57,094 bases of DNA from an uncultured Pelagibacteraceae bacterium (GTDB lineage: Bacteria; Pseudomonadota; Alphaproteobacteria; Pelagibacterales; Pelagibacteraceae), in contig CACEXE010000008.1 in assembly GCA_902563435.1 (NCBI GenBank), positions 1-57,094 on the forward strand. Reading direction: 5' to 3'. How positions within the stretch are numbered: the stretch's first letter is position 1; every line of letters starts with the position of its first letter. Below the pieces are notes generated by a model. That model was not told the origin of the DNA and did no database searches. It was given only the letters and a program-made list of their open reading frames with translations. Of the stretch, positions 22,477 through 32,251 are shown piece after piece. Both the position numbers and the translations under genes were made by a program.

Positions 22477-22739
22477 GTTGGTTTTCCAACTATGACGATA
22501 AACGAATTTCGTAATAACCATTACGGACGTGGGGGCAGTACCCACCACCTCCACCATTTTCAACTTAAGGGGGTGAATTAGGATCGACGGGTGTCTAAAA
22601 GTTGTTCTTTCGTTCGGTATTGTTCCGCCGTGATGGGCTAATTTATAAATGCTAACGAAAGTTATGCACTTGCAGCTTAATTAGTTTACTAATTAAGTTA
22701 CGGGGTTTGGGGCACCTGGCAACAGAACGCCCCTTTTTT
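22477..22739 (+). ncRNA. ssrA: Circularly permuted (two-piece) tmRNA
   Basis: The acceptor half comes first: a T-arm stem GTGGG/CCCAC with loop GGCAGTA, then CACCTCC and ACCA ending at 22556. After only about 12 nt the coding half begins with GGGGGTG (22569-22575), which pairs with CACCTCC to form the acceptor stem, and continues with GGATCGACGGG. The tag frame at 22651-22680 reads ANESYALAA followed by TAA, with the LAA end recognised by ClpXP. A final GGGGC...GCCCC hairpin and T6 close the gene. The permuted order is the known alphaproteobacterial arrangement, in which the precursor is cut into two RNAs. The function is rescue of stalled ribosomes with SmpB. The 5' boundary is approximate. 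Confidence 0.9.
22709..22739 (+). terminator. 3' hairpin and T-run of the tmRNA gene
   Basis: GGGGC (22709-22713) pairs with GCCCC (22729-22733) around a loop containing CCTGGCAACAGA, followed by six T residues (22734-22739). The hairpin is part of the mature coding half and probably also acts as intrinsic terminator. Confidence 0.65.
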
Positions 22740-22758
22740 CACATAAAATAGAAATAAA

Positions 22759-22844
22759 TGGTGCGGCCAGAGAGAATCGAACTCTCATGAGCTAGGCTCA
22801 CACGGCCCTCAACCGTGCCTGTCTACCAATTTCAGCATGACCGC
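22759..22844 (-). tRNA. tRNA-Leu (anticodon GAG)
   Basis: On the minus strand the acceptor stem GCGGTCA/TGGCCGC, the anticodon stem CACGG/CCGTG with loop TTGAGGG (anticodon GAG, reading CUC and CUU), a long variable arm (class II) and the T-arm GAGAG-TTCGATT-CTCTC are all present. The CCA end is encoded at 22759-22761. It converges on the tmRNA gene with a 19-bp gap and is divergent from nadA. Confidence 0.95.
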
Positions 22845-22902
22845 AAATTGTGCGTCAGATTAAATGAATGACAATTCTATTTCAAGTTGATAAGTTTTTA
22901 TT

Positions 22903-23892
22903 ATGGAATTCACAACTCAGGTTAAAATTGCTACTGATCCTATTTATCAAAAGGTTTCTAAATCAATTCCTGAAATAGAGTGGGCAACTCATGCACCTTA
23001 CATTTATAAAATTAATAAACTTAAAAAAGAGAAGAACGCAGTAATACTTGCTCATAATTACCAAACTCCTGAAATATATCATGGTATATCTGATTTTTCA
23101 GCAGATTCGTTAGCCTTAGCAATTGAAGCTTCAAAAACAGAGGCTGATATAATTGTTATGTGTGGTGTACATTTTATGGCGGAGACTGCTAAATTGATGA
23201 GCCCAGATAAGAAGGTTTTACTGCCAGACATGAAAGCTGGTTGCTCTTTATCCTCATCTATAACTGGTGAAGATGTAAGAAACTTAAAAAAACAATATCC
23301 TGGTGTTCCTGTAGTTTCATACGTTAACACATCTGCAGATGTTAAGGCTGAAACTGACGTTTGTTGTACATCAGCAAATGCTGTTAAAATTGTAAACTCT
23401 TTAGGTGTAAAAAAAGTAATTTTCTTACCTGATGACTATTTAGCAAAATATGTTGCTTCTCAAACTGATGTAGAAATTATTTCGTGGAAAGGTACATGTG
23501 AAGTTCATGAACAATTTAATGATGAAGAGATTAATGAAATAAGAAAAAATAATCCCGGAATTAAAATTATTGCTCATCCAGAATGTCCTCCTGATGTAAT
23601 AGAAGCAAGTGATTTTGCAGGCTCAACAAGTGGAATGATTAAATACGTAAAAGATAATCAACCTAAAAAAGTTATGATGGTTACAGAATGCTCAATGAGT
23701 GATAATGTTCAAATTGATAATCCTAATGTAGAATTTATTAGACCTTGCAACTTATGTCCTCACATGAAAAGAATTACACTGCCAAAAATACTTGATTGTT
23801 TAGAAAATGAAACCAACGAATTAATAATGGACCACGACACAATTGAGAGAGCTAGGAAATCAGTAGAGAGAATGGCTGAAATAGGCAGATAA
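22903..23892 (+). CDS. nadA: Quinolinate synthase A
   Basis: The 329-residue NadA has the three-fold repeat architecture and cysteines suited to its [4Fe-4S] cluster: Cys114 (KAGCSLS), Cys199 (GTCEVHEQF) and Cys285 (NLCPHMKR). It condenses iminoaspartate with dihydroxyacetone phosphate to quinolinate in NAD synthesis. nadC follows after 5 bp. nadB (L-aspartate oxidase) is not in this window, so iminoaspartate must come from a gene elsewhere or from an aspartate dehydrogenase. Confidence 0.97.
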   Translation: MEFTTQVKIATDPIYQKVSKSIPEIEWATHAPYIYKINKLKKEKNAVILAHNYQTPEIYHGISDFSADSLALAIEASKTEADIIVMCGVHFMAETAKLMSPDKKVLLPDMKAGCSLSSSITGEDVRNLKKQYPGVPVVSYVNTSADVKAETDVCCTSANAVKIVNSLGVKKVIFLPDDYLAKYVASQTDVEIISWKGTCEVHEQFNDEEINEIRKNNPGIKIIAHPECPPDVIEASDFAGSTSGMIKYVKDNQPKKVMMVTECSMSDNVQIDNPNVEFIRPCNLCPHMKRITLPKILDCLENETNELIMDHDTIERARKSVERMAEIGR

Positions 23893-23897
23893 ATTCT

Positions 23898-24734
23898 GTG
23901 CCAAAAATTCAATTAAGTAAAAATTTTATCCGATCAACCTGTAAGTTAGCTCTCAATGAAGATCTATATCCTTCAGGAGATATTACAACAACTCTATTAA
24001 ATAATAATTCAATTTTAAAAGTTAAACTAATAAGTAATGAAAAAGGTATAATAGGTGGAATAGAGTTTGCTAAACAAACATTCAATTTATTAGACAGAAA
24101 TATTAAATTTAATATAAAAAAAAAAGAAGGATCAAAAATTACCAAAGGGTCTGTGATTGCTGTAATTGAAGGTAAAATTAAAAATATATTAATTGGAGAA
24201 AGAGTTGCTTTAAATTTTCTCTCTCATATCTCTGGTATCGCAACTAAAACCAATAAATTTGTTAAAAAAGTAGGTATGAAAACAAAAATTTGTTGCACTA
24301 GAAAAACAATTCCCAATCTAAGAGTTATTCAAAAATATGCCGTAAAACTAGGAGGTGGTACTAACCACAGGTTTAATTTAAGTGACGAATTTTTAATAAA
24401 GGATAATCATCTAGCTTCATCAAAGAAATTTGAGGAAATAGTTAAAAAGGCAATTAAAAATAAAAAAAAAAGAAAAATTACTGTCGAAGTTGACACCTTA
24501 AAGCAATTTAAAAAAATAAATGGACTTAATTTTAATACAGTTCTGTTTGATAATATGAGTCCAAAAACTCTAAGGATGGCTATTAAATCTGCAAAAGGTA
24601 AATATGAAACTGAAGCCTCTGGAGGAATAACTTTAAAAAATGTAAAAAAACTAGCTGCAACAAATGTTGATAGAATATCGGTAGGTGAATTAACACATAG
24701 TATTCAAGCTTTGGATTTAAAATTAGAGATTTAA
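23898..24734 (+). CDS. nadC: Nicotinate-nucleotide pyrophosphorylase (carboxylating)
   Basis: The 278-residue protein starts at GTG (23898) five bases after nadA. It has the QPRTase motifs CTRKTIPNLR and KLGGGTNHRFNLSD, the DNH block (IKDNHLA), and the FDNMSP and EASGGI motifs that bind PRPP and quinolinate. It converts quinolinate and PRPP to nicotinate mononucleotide and CO2, following NadA. The stop codon interlocks with that of the oppositely oriented ppdK in a TTAA. Confidence 0.96.
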   Translation: MPKIQLSKNFIRSTCKLALNEDLYPSGDITTTLLNNNSILKVKLISNEKGIIGGIEFAKQTFNLLDRNIKFNIKKKEGSKITKGSVIAVIEGKIKNILIGERVALNFLSHISGIATKTNKFVKKVGMKTKICCTRKTIPNLRVIQKYAVKLGGGTNHRFNLSDEFLIKDNHLASSKKFEEIVKKAIKNKKKRKITVEVDTLKQFKKINGLNFNTVLFDNMSPKTLRMAIKSAKGKYETEASGGITLKNVKKLAATNVDRISVGELTHSIQALDLKLEI

Positions 24735-27391
24735 TTTTTTCTTATTTGAGCCTGTGCTGCCGCTAGTCTTGCGACTGGAACTCTGTAAGGAGAACAAGAC
24801 ACATAATCTAATCCAGTTTTTGCACAAAATTCTATACTTTTGGGATCTCCACCATGCTCACCGCAAATTCCAAGTTTAATTTTTTTGTTTTGTTTTCTTC
24901 CTTTGTCAGTTGCAATTTTTATTAAGTCTCCGACTCCTTCATCAATTGATACAAAAGGATCAATGTCAAAAATTTTGTTCTCAATATAGTCGTTTAAAAA
25001 TTTACCACTATCATCTCTACTAATTCCAAATGTAGTTTGAGTTAAATCATTAGTTCCAAAACTAAAAAATTCAGCGTGTCTAGCGATATCTTTTGCCTTT
25101 ATCGCTGCTCTTGGTAATTCAATCATTGTTCCAACTAAAAAATCGATTTTAATTTTATTCGCATCTTGAACTTTTTTTGCAACCCTAATGACTAAATCTT
25201 TCATAATTTTTATTTCTGCTTCTGTTGAAACTAAAGGTATCATTATTTCAGGCATTGTTGATTGAATTTTTTGTTTTTTACATTCCACTAAAGCCTCAAA
25301 AATTGCAGTACACTGCATCTCATAAATTTCAGGGAATGAAATTGCTAATCTACAGCCTCTATGACCAAGCATGGGATTTTGTTCATGAAGTTCTGAAATT
25401 CTAACTTCAAGTTCTTTAACGGGAATATTTAGTGAAACTGCAACATCATTAATTTCATTGTTACTTTTTGGTAAAAATTCATGTAGGGGTGGGTCAAGTA
25501 ACCTCACTGTTACTGGCAAGCCTTTCATTATCTTAAATATTTCAATAAAATCTTTTTTTTGATGTGGTAATAACTTTTTGAGTGCATTAGATCGATCTTC
25601 AATTGTTTTTGATAATATCATTTCTCTTACTGATAAAATTCTTTCTTCGTCAAAAAACATATGTTCAGTTCTACACAAACCAATACCCTCTGCACCAAAT
25701 TCTCTAGCAGTTTTGCTATCCAATGGTGTTTCTGAATTAGTTCTAATTTTTAATTTTCTAAAATCATCAGACCAACTCATTATTTTTGAAAAATCACCTG
25801 ATATTTCTGGTTTAACTGTTTTTACCTCACCACTAATTATTCTGCCTGTTGAACCATCAATTGTAATTATTTCACCCTCTTTAATTACTTTATTTTTAGT
25901 TTTGAATAATTTATTTTCATAATCAATTTCTATTTCACTAGATCCAGAAACACATGGTCGTCCCATCCCTCTAGCAACTACTGCAGCATGACTTGTCATA
26001 CCTCCTCTTGAGGTAAGTATTCCTTTTGCCGCGTGCATACCATGTATGTCTTCTGGTGAAGTTTCTACACGAACTAATATTGTACTTTGCATCATACTAT
26101 TAAGTCTTTCAGCCTCTTCAGATGTGAAAACAACTTTTCCACTTGCAGCACCTGGTGATGCGGGTAAGCCTGACCCAATTACTTCCAATTTCGCTTTCTC
26201 ATCTAAAGTTGGATGTAGTAAAGTGTCTAAAGAACTTGGTTCTATTCTCAATATTGCATCTTTTTTAGAAATCAATTTTTCTTTAACCATATCTACAGCT
26301 ATTTTTACAGCAGACTTAGCTGTTCGTTTTCCAGAGCGTGTTTGAAGCATCCAAAGTTTTTTATTTTCAACAGTAAACTCCACATCCTGCATATCTTTGT
26401 AATTTTTTTCTAACTTATTTAGAATATTTTTTAGTTGCTTGTATGTCGCTGGCATTGCTTCTTCCATTGACTTAATAGTTTCTTTTGATTCAACTCTAGC
26501 TTTTTTTGTAATATGTTGTGGTGTTCTAGTTCCAGCAACAACATCCTCTCCTTGCGCATTTATTAAATATTCTCCGTAAATATTTTTGGCTCCATCTGAT
26601 GGATTTCTAGTAAAAACTACACCAGTTGCACAATCATTTCCCATATTTCCAAAAACCATTGATTGTACATTAACTGCTGTACCCCAATTAGATGGTATTT
26701 GATTTAATTTTCTATAGACTTTTGCTCTATGACTTTCCCAAGATAAAAAAACAGCGCTTATAGCTCCTACCAGTTGTTCTTTGACATTTTGAGGAAAATC
26801 TTTTTTTGTTTTTTCTTTTACGATATTTTTAAAATCTTTTATTAAAGCTTCCCAGTCATACTCATCTAATTCTGTGTCTAATAATACTCCTTTTGTTAAC
26901 TTATAGTTCTCAATTATATCCTCAAAGTGATAACCTTCGACACCCAATACAACATTAGAATACATTTGAATAAAACGCCTATAACTATCATTTGCAAATC
27001 TTAAATTTGAAGTTTTCTTTGCAAGTGCTATTACCGTATTATCATTTAGACCTAGATTTAAAATTGTATCCATCATACCAGGCATAGAAACCCTAGCTCC
27101 AGATCGCACAGAAACTAGAAGAGGATTTTTTATATCTCCAAATTTTTTTCCTGAGTCTTTTTCAATAAATTTTAATTCTTTATTTATTTCATTAAGTATT
27201 TTTTTATTTAATTTTTTTTTATTCTTATAAAATAAATCACATACCTCTGTAGATATTATAAAACCGGGGGGTACAGGTAGCCCCATTCTTCCCATCTCAG
27301 AAAGATTTGCGCCTTTGCCACCAAGAATATTTTTTGGAAGTTTGATTTTTTTTATTTTATTTGATTTAAAATTAAATATTAATTTTTTCAT
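24731..27391 (-). CDS. ppdK: Pyruvate, phosphate dikinase
   Basis: The 886-residue protein has an N-terminal ATP-grasp domain (GGKGANLSEM near residue 25), a swivelling phosphohistidine domain with GGMTSHAAVVARGMGRPCVSG (about 455-475) and a C-terminal PEP/pyruvate TIM barrel ending with the CGEHGGDP block. It interconverts pyruvate, ATP and phosphate with PEP, AMP and PPi, and can serve gluconeogenesis from pyruvate or amino acids. It lies 2 bp after glyS on the same strand. The length is normal for the bacterial enzyme. Confidence 0.97.
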   Translation of the reverse strand: MKKLIFNFKSNKIKKIKLPKNILGGKGANLSEMGRMGLPVPPGFIISTEVCDLFYKNKKKLNKKILNEINKELKFIEKDSGKKFGDIKNPLLVSVRSGARVSMPGMMDTILNLGLNDNTVIALAKKTSNLRFANDSYRRFIQMYSNVVLGVEGYHFEDIIENYKLTKGVLLDTELDEYDWEALIKDFKNIVKEKTKKDFPQNVKEQLVGAISAVFLSWESHRAKVYRKLNQIPSNWGTAVNVQSMVFGNMGNDCATGVVFTRNPSDGAKNIYGEYLINAQGEDVVAGTRTPQHITKKARVESKETIKSMEEAMPATYKQLKNILNKLEKNYKDMQDVEFTVENKKLWMLQTRSGKRTAKSAVKIAVDMVKEKLISKKDAILRIEPSSLDTLLHPTLDEKAKLEVIGSGLPASPGAASGKVVFTSEEAERLNSMMQSTILVRVETSPEDIHGMHAAKGILTSRGGMTSHAAVVARGMGRPCVSGSSEIEIDYENKLFKTKNKVIKEGEIITIDGSTGRIISGEVKTVKPEISGDFSKIMSWSDDFRKLKIRTNSETPLDSKTAREFGAEGIGLCRTEHMFFDEERILSVREMILSKTIEDRSNALKKLLPHQKKDFIEIFKIMKGLPVTVRLLDPPLHEFLPKSNNEINDVAVSLNIPVKELEVRISELHEQNPMLGHRGCRLAISFPEIYEMQCTAIFEALVECKKQKIQSTMPEIMIPLVSTEAEIKIMKDLVIRVAKKVQDANKIKIDFLVGTMIELPRAAIKAKDIARHAEFFSFGTNDLTQTTFGISRDDSGKFLNDYIENKIFDIDPFVSIDEGVGDLIKIATDKGRKQNKKIKLGICGEHGGDPKSIEFCAKTGLDYVSCSPYRVPVARLAAAQAQIRKN

Positions 27392-27392
27392 A

Positions 27393-29456
27393 CTATGCTT
27401 CTATTTTTGAAAAATTAAAATAGTTATCAAAAGTTTTGCACAACATATTTAATAATTCTAATCTATTTTTTTTGATTATTATATCTTCATCATTAACAAT
27501 AACATTATCGAAAAAATCGTTTACCTCGTTCTTGATGCTTGATAAAATTTTTAGACTTTCCTCATAATTTTCGTCTTTTCCAACACTCAAAAAATATTTT
27601 CTAATATCATTTATTTTTTTATATAATTTTTTCTCGTAATCATTTTTAAATAAACCGGGATCTGCAAAACCAAGGGATGCAATAGATATTTTTTCTTCAG
27701 TATTTAATATATTTGAAGATCTTTTGTATGCTGCAATAGTTTCAAAACCGATTTCTTTTTTAATATTTTTATTTAAGCATATAGATTTTTTATAAGCCTT
27801 TAATAAATCATCCAATCCAAGCAAAAATGTTGAGCTTTCAATTAAATCTAGTCTTACTTTTTTTTCTTTTAAATAATTTTTTAATCTTTCAATTATGAAA
27901 TCACTTAATTCGTTTTGTATCTTTTTGGTATCAAATTCATAGCCCTGATCTCTATATAATGAACAGGTGTAAACTATTAAATCTTTTAGTTTGATTTTTA
28001 TTTCATTTTCAACAATTAATCTGACAAGACTTATAGCCATTCTTCTTATGGCATATGGGTCTTTTGAACTAGTAGGTTTAAGATTAATTCCAAAAAAACC
28101 TACTAGGGAATCTATTTTATCACTTAAAGATAGGGCAACACTGTACATTTTTTTTGGTAATTTACTTTCCATCCCGTTAGGCAAATATTGTTCAGATACA
28201 GCAAGACAAACTTCTTTATCAAATCCTTGAAACTTTGCAAAATGACCCCCAACAATACCTTGGAGTTCTGGAAACTCTCCAACAAGATCGGACATTAAAT
28301 CAACTTTACAAATTGATGAGGCTATTTCAATTTTATCTTTACTAATTAAAAAATCATCAGAAATTAATGATGATAATTTTCTCATACGTTGAATTTTGTC
28401 AAAGTAGGAACCTAAACCTTTAAAATAATTTATATTTTTTAATTTATCTACTTGTTTAACTAAATTTTGGGTTTTATTTTTTTCCCAAAAAAACTCAGCA
28501 TCGCTTAATCTTGCTTCAATCACTCTCTCATTTCCTAATTTAACAAACCCTTTAGTGTCTTTTATATCTGAAACTACAAAAAAATTATTTGTAAGATTAT
28601 TTTTTTTATCAAAAGTTGGTAAATATTTTTGATGGCTCTGCATAGTCGTAATCAATATTTCACTGGGTATATTTAAAAATTTTTTGTCAAAATCACAAAC
28701 AATTACCACTGGCTTTTCAACTATATTTACTATTTCATCTAAAAGCCTATCATTCTGTTCGATTTTTAAATTATTTTTATTAATTATTTCATTAATCTTA
28801 TTCTGTATTATTTTTTTTCTTAAATCTTGATCAATTAAAATACCTTTTTGTTTAAAAAATTTTAAATACGAATTAAAATCGTTAAAAATTTTCATACCTT
28901 CTTCTAGTGATTTATCTATAAAAGTCTTATTAGAACTATTTATGTGGTTAAAATTAAAATTAAGTGGTTTTTTGTTAAATATTGCTAAAATGGATTTAAG
29001 AGGTCTTCCCCAATAAAGATCATAATTTGCCCATTTCATTGATTTGTTCCAAGCTATCTTTGCTAAAATTTCACTTAAATTTTTTTCTAGTAAATCTGAA
29101 ACCTTTATTTTTAGAGATTCTTTTTTAAAAAAATAGAATTCACCTTTTTCAGTACTTTTTTTAAATATTTTCTCTAATTTTGTGTTGTTTGATCTAATAA
29201 ATCCCTCTAATGCTTTCTCAGGAGCATTAACATTTGGACCTCTAATTTCCTCTGAGCTTAATTTAATTTCATTAGGGATTTTATCAACACGTAGGACTAG
29301 TCTATTTGGCGTTGAATAAACATTGAAATTTTCGTTGAATTTAATTTTGTTTTCAATAAAAAAATTTTTAATGTTTTTTTTTAGTTCATTCCTTGCGTTT
29401 ATTTGAAGCCTCGCAGGAATTTCCTCACTAAATAGCTCTACAAATAATTCTGACAT
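27393..29456 (-). CDS. glyS: Glycyl-tRNA synthetase beta subunit
   Basis: The 687-residue GlyS starts with the family motif ELFSEEIPAR and has the tRNA-synthetase beta-subunit body plus a C-terminal DALR-like anticodon-binding region. With GlyQ it forms the alpha2-beta2 enzyme that charges tRNA-Gly; the beta subunit is the main tRNA-recognition part. Its start overlaps the glyQ stop by one base (TAATG). No riboswitch-like leader is present before this block. Confidence 0.97.
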   Translation of the reverse strand: MSELFVELFSEEIPARLQINARNELKKNIKNFFIENKIKFNENFNVYSTPNRLVLRVDKIPNEIKLSSEEIRGPNVNAPEKALEGFIRSNNTKLEKIFKKSTEKGEFYFFKKESLKIKVSDLLEKNLSEILAKIAWNKSMKWANYDLYWGRPLKSILAIFNKKPLNFNFNHINSSNKTFIDKSLEEGMKIFNDFNSYLKFFKQKGILIDQDLRKKIIQNKINEIINKNNLKIEQNDRLLDEIVNIVEKPVVIVCDFDKKFLNIPSEILITTMQSHQKYLPTFDKKNNLTNNFFVVSDIKDTKGFVKLGNERVIEARLSDAEFFWEKNKTQNLVKQVDKLKNINYFKGLGSYFDKIQRMRKLSSLISDDFLISKDKIEIASSICKVDLMSDLVGEFPELQGIVGGHFAKFQGFDKEVCLAVSEQYLPNGMESKLPKKMYSVALSLSDKIDSLVGFFGINLKPTSSKDPYAIRRMAISLVRLIVENEIKIKLKDLIVYTCSLYRDQGYEFDTKKIQNELSDFIIERLKNYLKEKKVRLDLIESSTFLLGLDDLLKAYKKSICLNKNIKKEIGFETIAAYKRSSNILNTEEKISIASLGFADPGLFKNDYEKKLYKKINDIRKYFLSVGKDENYEESLKILSSIKNEVNDFFDNVIVNDEDIIIKKNRLELLNMLCKTFDNYFNFSKIEA

Positions 29457-30328
29457 TAACTTTGGCTTTCAATCCAAACTTTTCCAATTGATTTAGTTAG
29501 TTCCCTTATTCTTGCAATATATTTAGCCCTTTGTGCTACACTAATCACCCCTCTTGCATCTAAAATATTGAAGACATGACTACATTTTAAACATTGATCA
29601 TAAGCTGGAAGAGAAATCTTTTTTTCAACTAATAATTTTGTTTCTTCTTCGAGCATTTCAAATATTTTAAATAAATTATCAGTATTGGCATATTCAAAAT
29701 TATATGCTGAAAATTCTTTCTCTGACTGATGAAAAACATCTTTGTAAGTAATTCCCTCATCATTCCAAATTAAGTCAAAAACACTTTTTTTGTTTTGAAT
29801 AAACATACACAATCTCTCCAATCCATATGTAATTTCAACAGATACAGGTTTACATTCAACTCCAGCCATTTGTTGGAAATAGGTAAATTGTGTAACTTCC
29901 ATTCCATCACACCAAACTTCCCATCCAAGACCTGCAGCTCCTAATGTAGGACTTTCCCAGTCATCTTCAACAAACCTTATATCGTGTTCCTCATGATTAA
30001 TACCTATTGATGATAAACTATTTAAATACATTTTTTTTATTTCTTTTGGTGAAGGTTTAATTAAAACCTGAAATTGATAGTAATGCTGCAATCTATTAGG
30101 GTTTTCACCATATCTTCCATCAGTTGGTCTGCGCGATGGTTGAACATATGCAGTTTTCCATGGTTTTGGGCCAAGTGATCTAATAGTGGTTGCTGGATGG
30201 AATGTCCCAGCTCCTACCTCTAGATCGTACGGTTGTAATATTACACAACCTTTTCTAGACCAGTACTTTTGTAAGTTAAAGATTGTATCTTGAAAAGATA
30301 AAAATTTTTTTTTTATTTTAGAGACCAT
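29456..30328 (-). CDS. glyQ: Glycyl-tRNA synthetase alpha subunit
   Basis: The 290-residue class II catalytic subunit has the diagnostic [21 protein letters not shown] and [20 protein letters not shown] blocks. It activates glycine and, with GlyS, charges tRNA-Gly. The gene starts inside the last 11 bp of sohB and is followed directly by glyS. Confidence 0.98.
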   Translation of the reverse strand: MVSKIKKKFLSFQDTIFNLQKYWSRKGCVILQPYDLEVGAGTFHPATTIRSLGPKPWKTAYVQPSRRPTDGRYGENPNRLQHYYQFQVLIKPSPKEIKKMYLNSLSSIGINHEEHDIRFVEDDWESPTLGAAGLGWEVWCDGMEVTQFTYFQQMAGVECKPVSVEITYGLERLCMFIQNKKSVFDLIWNDEGITYKDVFHQSEKEFSAYNFEYANTDNLFKIFEMLEEETKLLVEKKISLPAYDQCLKCSHVFNILDARGVISVAQRAKYIARIRELTKSIGKVWIESQS

Positions 30329-31127
30329 ACCTTTGCCAGATTGATCTTTCTTCTAATAAACTGATTATTTTATCAGTATAATTTTCAGAAGATGATAGCT
30401 TTTTTGATAACCACCCTTTACTTTTTCCAAATTTCTTGATTTCTATATCTTCACCATATTTCTCTCTTAATATTTGCTCTGCATTTCCCAAACCATCTAT
30501 TAGTCCTAATTCTTTTGCTTTTTTTCCTGCCCAAAATTCGCCAGAGAAAAGTTCAATACCAGAGTTTTTGTTTAGTTTTTCTTTTCTACTATCCTCAACG
30601 ACGTCTATAAAATCTTGATGTATTTCTAATTGAATATTTTTTAAACGATTAATATCTTCTTCTTTTTCATCCATAAAAGGATCTAGGGTATTTTTATTTT
30701 TCCCTGCAGTGTAAACTCTTCTTTCAATTCCAATTTTTTCAATTAAATTTTTAAAACCAAATGATGAAGAAATAACCCCAATAGATCCTATAATTGAACT
30801 TGAGTTAGCATAAATTTCGTCACCAGCACATGAGATAAGATATCCACCAGATGCCGCCACATCTTCAGCAAAAACAATTACTTTTTTTTTTGTTTTCTTA
30901 GATTGTTCTTTAATTAGTTTGTAAATCAAATGTGACTGCACAGGAGATCCACCTGGTGAATTAATTGTAATTGCAACAGCTAAAGCTTTCTTTACTGAAA
31001 AAGCCTTTTTTATTATTTCTTCCTCACTTGAATATTCTATTCCTTGTCTGAACCTTCCAACATTACCTATAACTCCTGATAATCTAAGGTGACTTATAAT
31101 TTTTTTTTTTTTAAAAAATGAGAACAT
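30318..31127 (-). CDS. sohB: S49 family signal-peptide peptidase (SohB/SppA-like)
   Basis: A 269-residue S49 serine peptidase with the [13 protein letters not shown] motif (about 57-69), the nucleophile Ser93 in [17 protein letters not shown] and the likely catalytic Lys in [12 protein letters not shown] (about 143-145). It lacks an obvious N-terminal membrane anchor: the start [10 protein letters not shown] is short and basic. Family members degrade cleaved signal peptides and other membrane peptides. It overlaps glyQ by 11 bp, and a promoter lies upstream at 31168-31195. Confidence 0.9.
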   Translation of the reverse strand: MFSFFKKKKIISHLRLSGVIGNVGRFRQGIEYSSEEEIIKKAFSVKKALAVAITINSPGGSPVQSHLIYKLIKEQSKKTKKKVIVFAEDVAASGGYLISCAGDEIYANSSSIIGSIGVISSSFGFKNLIEKIGIERRVYTAGKNKNTLDPFMDEKEEDINRLKNIQLEIHQDFIDVVEDSRKEKLNKNSGIELFSGEFWAGKKAKELGLIDGLGNAEQILREKYGEDIEIKKFGKSKGWLSKKLSSSENYTDKIISLLEERSIWQRYGL

Positions 31128-31167
31128 TAGAATTGTTATAAGTTTTTTTAATATATTATAAACCCTA

Positions 31168-31195
31168 GTTATAATTAAAGAATAAGGTGCGTCAA
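31168..31195 (-). promoter_or_regulatory. Predicted promoter of sohB-glyQ-glyS
   Basis: On the minus strand TTGACG (31190-31195), a 16-bp spacer and TATAAC (31168-31173) make a strong promoter about 40 bp before the sohB ATG. Immediately adjacent on the plus strand TTGATA (31196-31201) and TATAAT (31221-31226), with a 19-bp spacer, could drive ispB with a leader of only a few bases. The two -35 elements would touch. Confidence 0.5.
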
Positions 31196-31237
31196 TTGAT
31201 AAGTATAATAATAAATTGGATATAATACTTTTAATAT

Positions 31238-32251
31238 ATGGGAACTGTTATACAGCTAAAAAAACAAATTAATAATTCTTATGTTGATTTAAAAAGTTCT
31301 GTTGACGACAAGTTGATTCTAGTTGAAGAAAAAATTAATTCTAGACTAGCGAGTAAGGTTGACTTAGTTCAAAAGATGACCAAGTATCACCTAAAAACTG
31401 GTGGAAAAAGACTAAGAGCACTATTAACCTTACAATGTGCTAAAGTTTGTGGATATAAAAAAGGATTAAGAGACGTAAATCTTGCCGCTTGTGTAGAACT
31501 TATACACGCAGCTACTTTAATGCATGACGATGTAATAGATAGTGCTGACATAAGAAGAGGAAAAAAAACACTAAATACAATATGGGGAAATCATTCCTCA
31601 ATTTTAGTAGGTGATTATTTGCTAAGCAAATGTTTTGAAATGATGGTAGAGGACGGAAATTTAGAACTATTAAAACTTTTGGCAACTACATCGTCTGAAA
31701 TTGCACAAGGTGAAGTTCTACAGTTACAACACAATAAAGAAATAGATATCTTAGAAGAAACATATCTAAATATTATTTCATCCAAAACTGCATCTTTGTT
31801 TGCAGCAGCAACTAAAGTTGGAGCAATTATTGCTGAAAAAGATTTAAAATATAAAAATGCATTAGAGTTTTATGGAAAAAACTTAGGACTTACATTTCAG
31901 ATAGCAGACGACACTTTAGACTACAATTCTGAATTAAAATTATTTGGGAAAAATATTGGCAATGACTTTTATGAAGGTAAAGTGACTTTACCTATAATTT
32001 TACTTTATCAAAAAGTTGATAAGTTTGAAAAAGAAAAGCTAAAATCTTTTTTTGAAAAAGATATTCGTGAAAAGCAAGATTTAGAGTATGTACTAGACCT
32101 AATAAAAAAAAATAATATTATTAATGAATGTTATAACAAAGCAGAACATTATATTAATCTAGCTTCTAATTCTTTGACAGTATTTGAGGAGTCTGAGGAA
32201 AAAAATATATTAAGAAGTTTAACATCTTTTAGTATCGAAAGAAATTTTTAA
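31238..32251 (+). CDS. ispB: Long-chain polyprenyl (octaprenyl-type) diphosphate synthase
   Basis: The 337-residue trans-prenyltransferase has the first Asp-rich motif DDVID at residues 97-101 and the second DDTLD at 223-227. It elongates farnesyl diphosphate with IPP to make the ubiquinone side chain; chain length cannot be set by eye, and octaprenyl- or decaprenyl-type are both possible. The precursors come from dxs and ispA, also in this window. Its stop codon interlocks with that of pdxH. Confidence 0.93.
   Translation: MGTVIQLKKQINNSYVDLKSSVDDKLILVEEKINSRLASKVDLVQKMTKYHLKTGGKRLRALLTLQCAKVCGYKKGLRDVNLAACVELIHAATLMHDDVIDSADIRRGKKTLNTIWGNHSSILVGDYLLSKCFEMMVEDGNLELLKLLATTSSEIAQGEVLQLQHNKEIDILEETYLNIISSKTASLFAAATKVGAIIAEKDLKYKNALEFYGKNLGLTFQIADDTLDYNSELKLFGKNIGNDFYEGKVTLPIILLYQKVDKFEKEKLKSFFEKDIREKQDLEYVLDLIKKNNIINECYNKAEHYINLASNSLTVFEESEEKNILRSLTSFSIERNF

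Noticed and set aside
30329-31237. Possible glycine riboswitch controlling glyQ-glyS
   Set aside because: The space upstream of glyQ is the sohB coding region and the sohB-ispB gap contains no paired glycine-aptamer-like structure.
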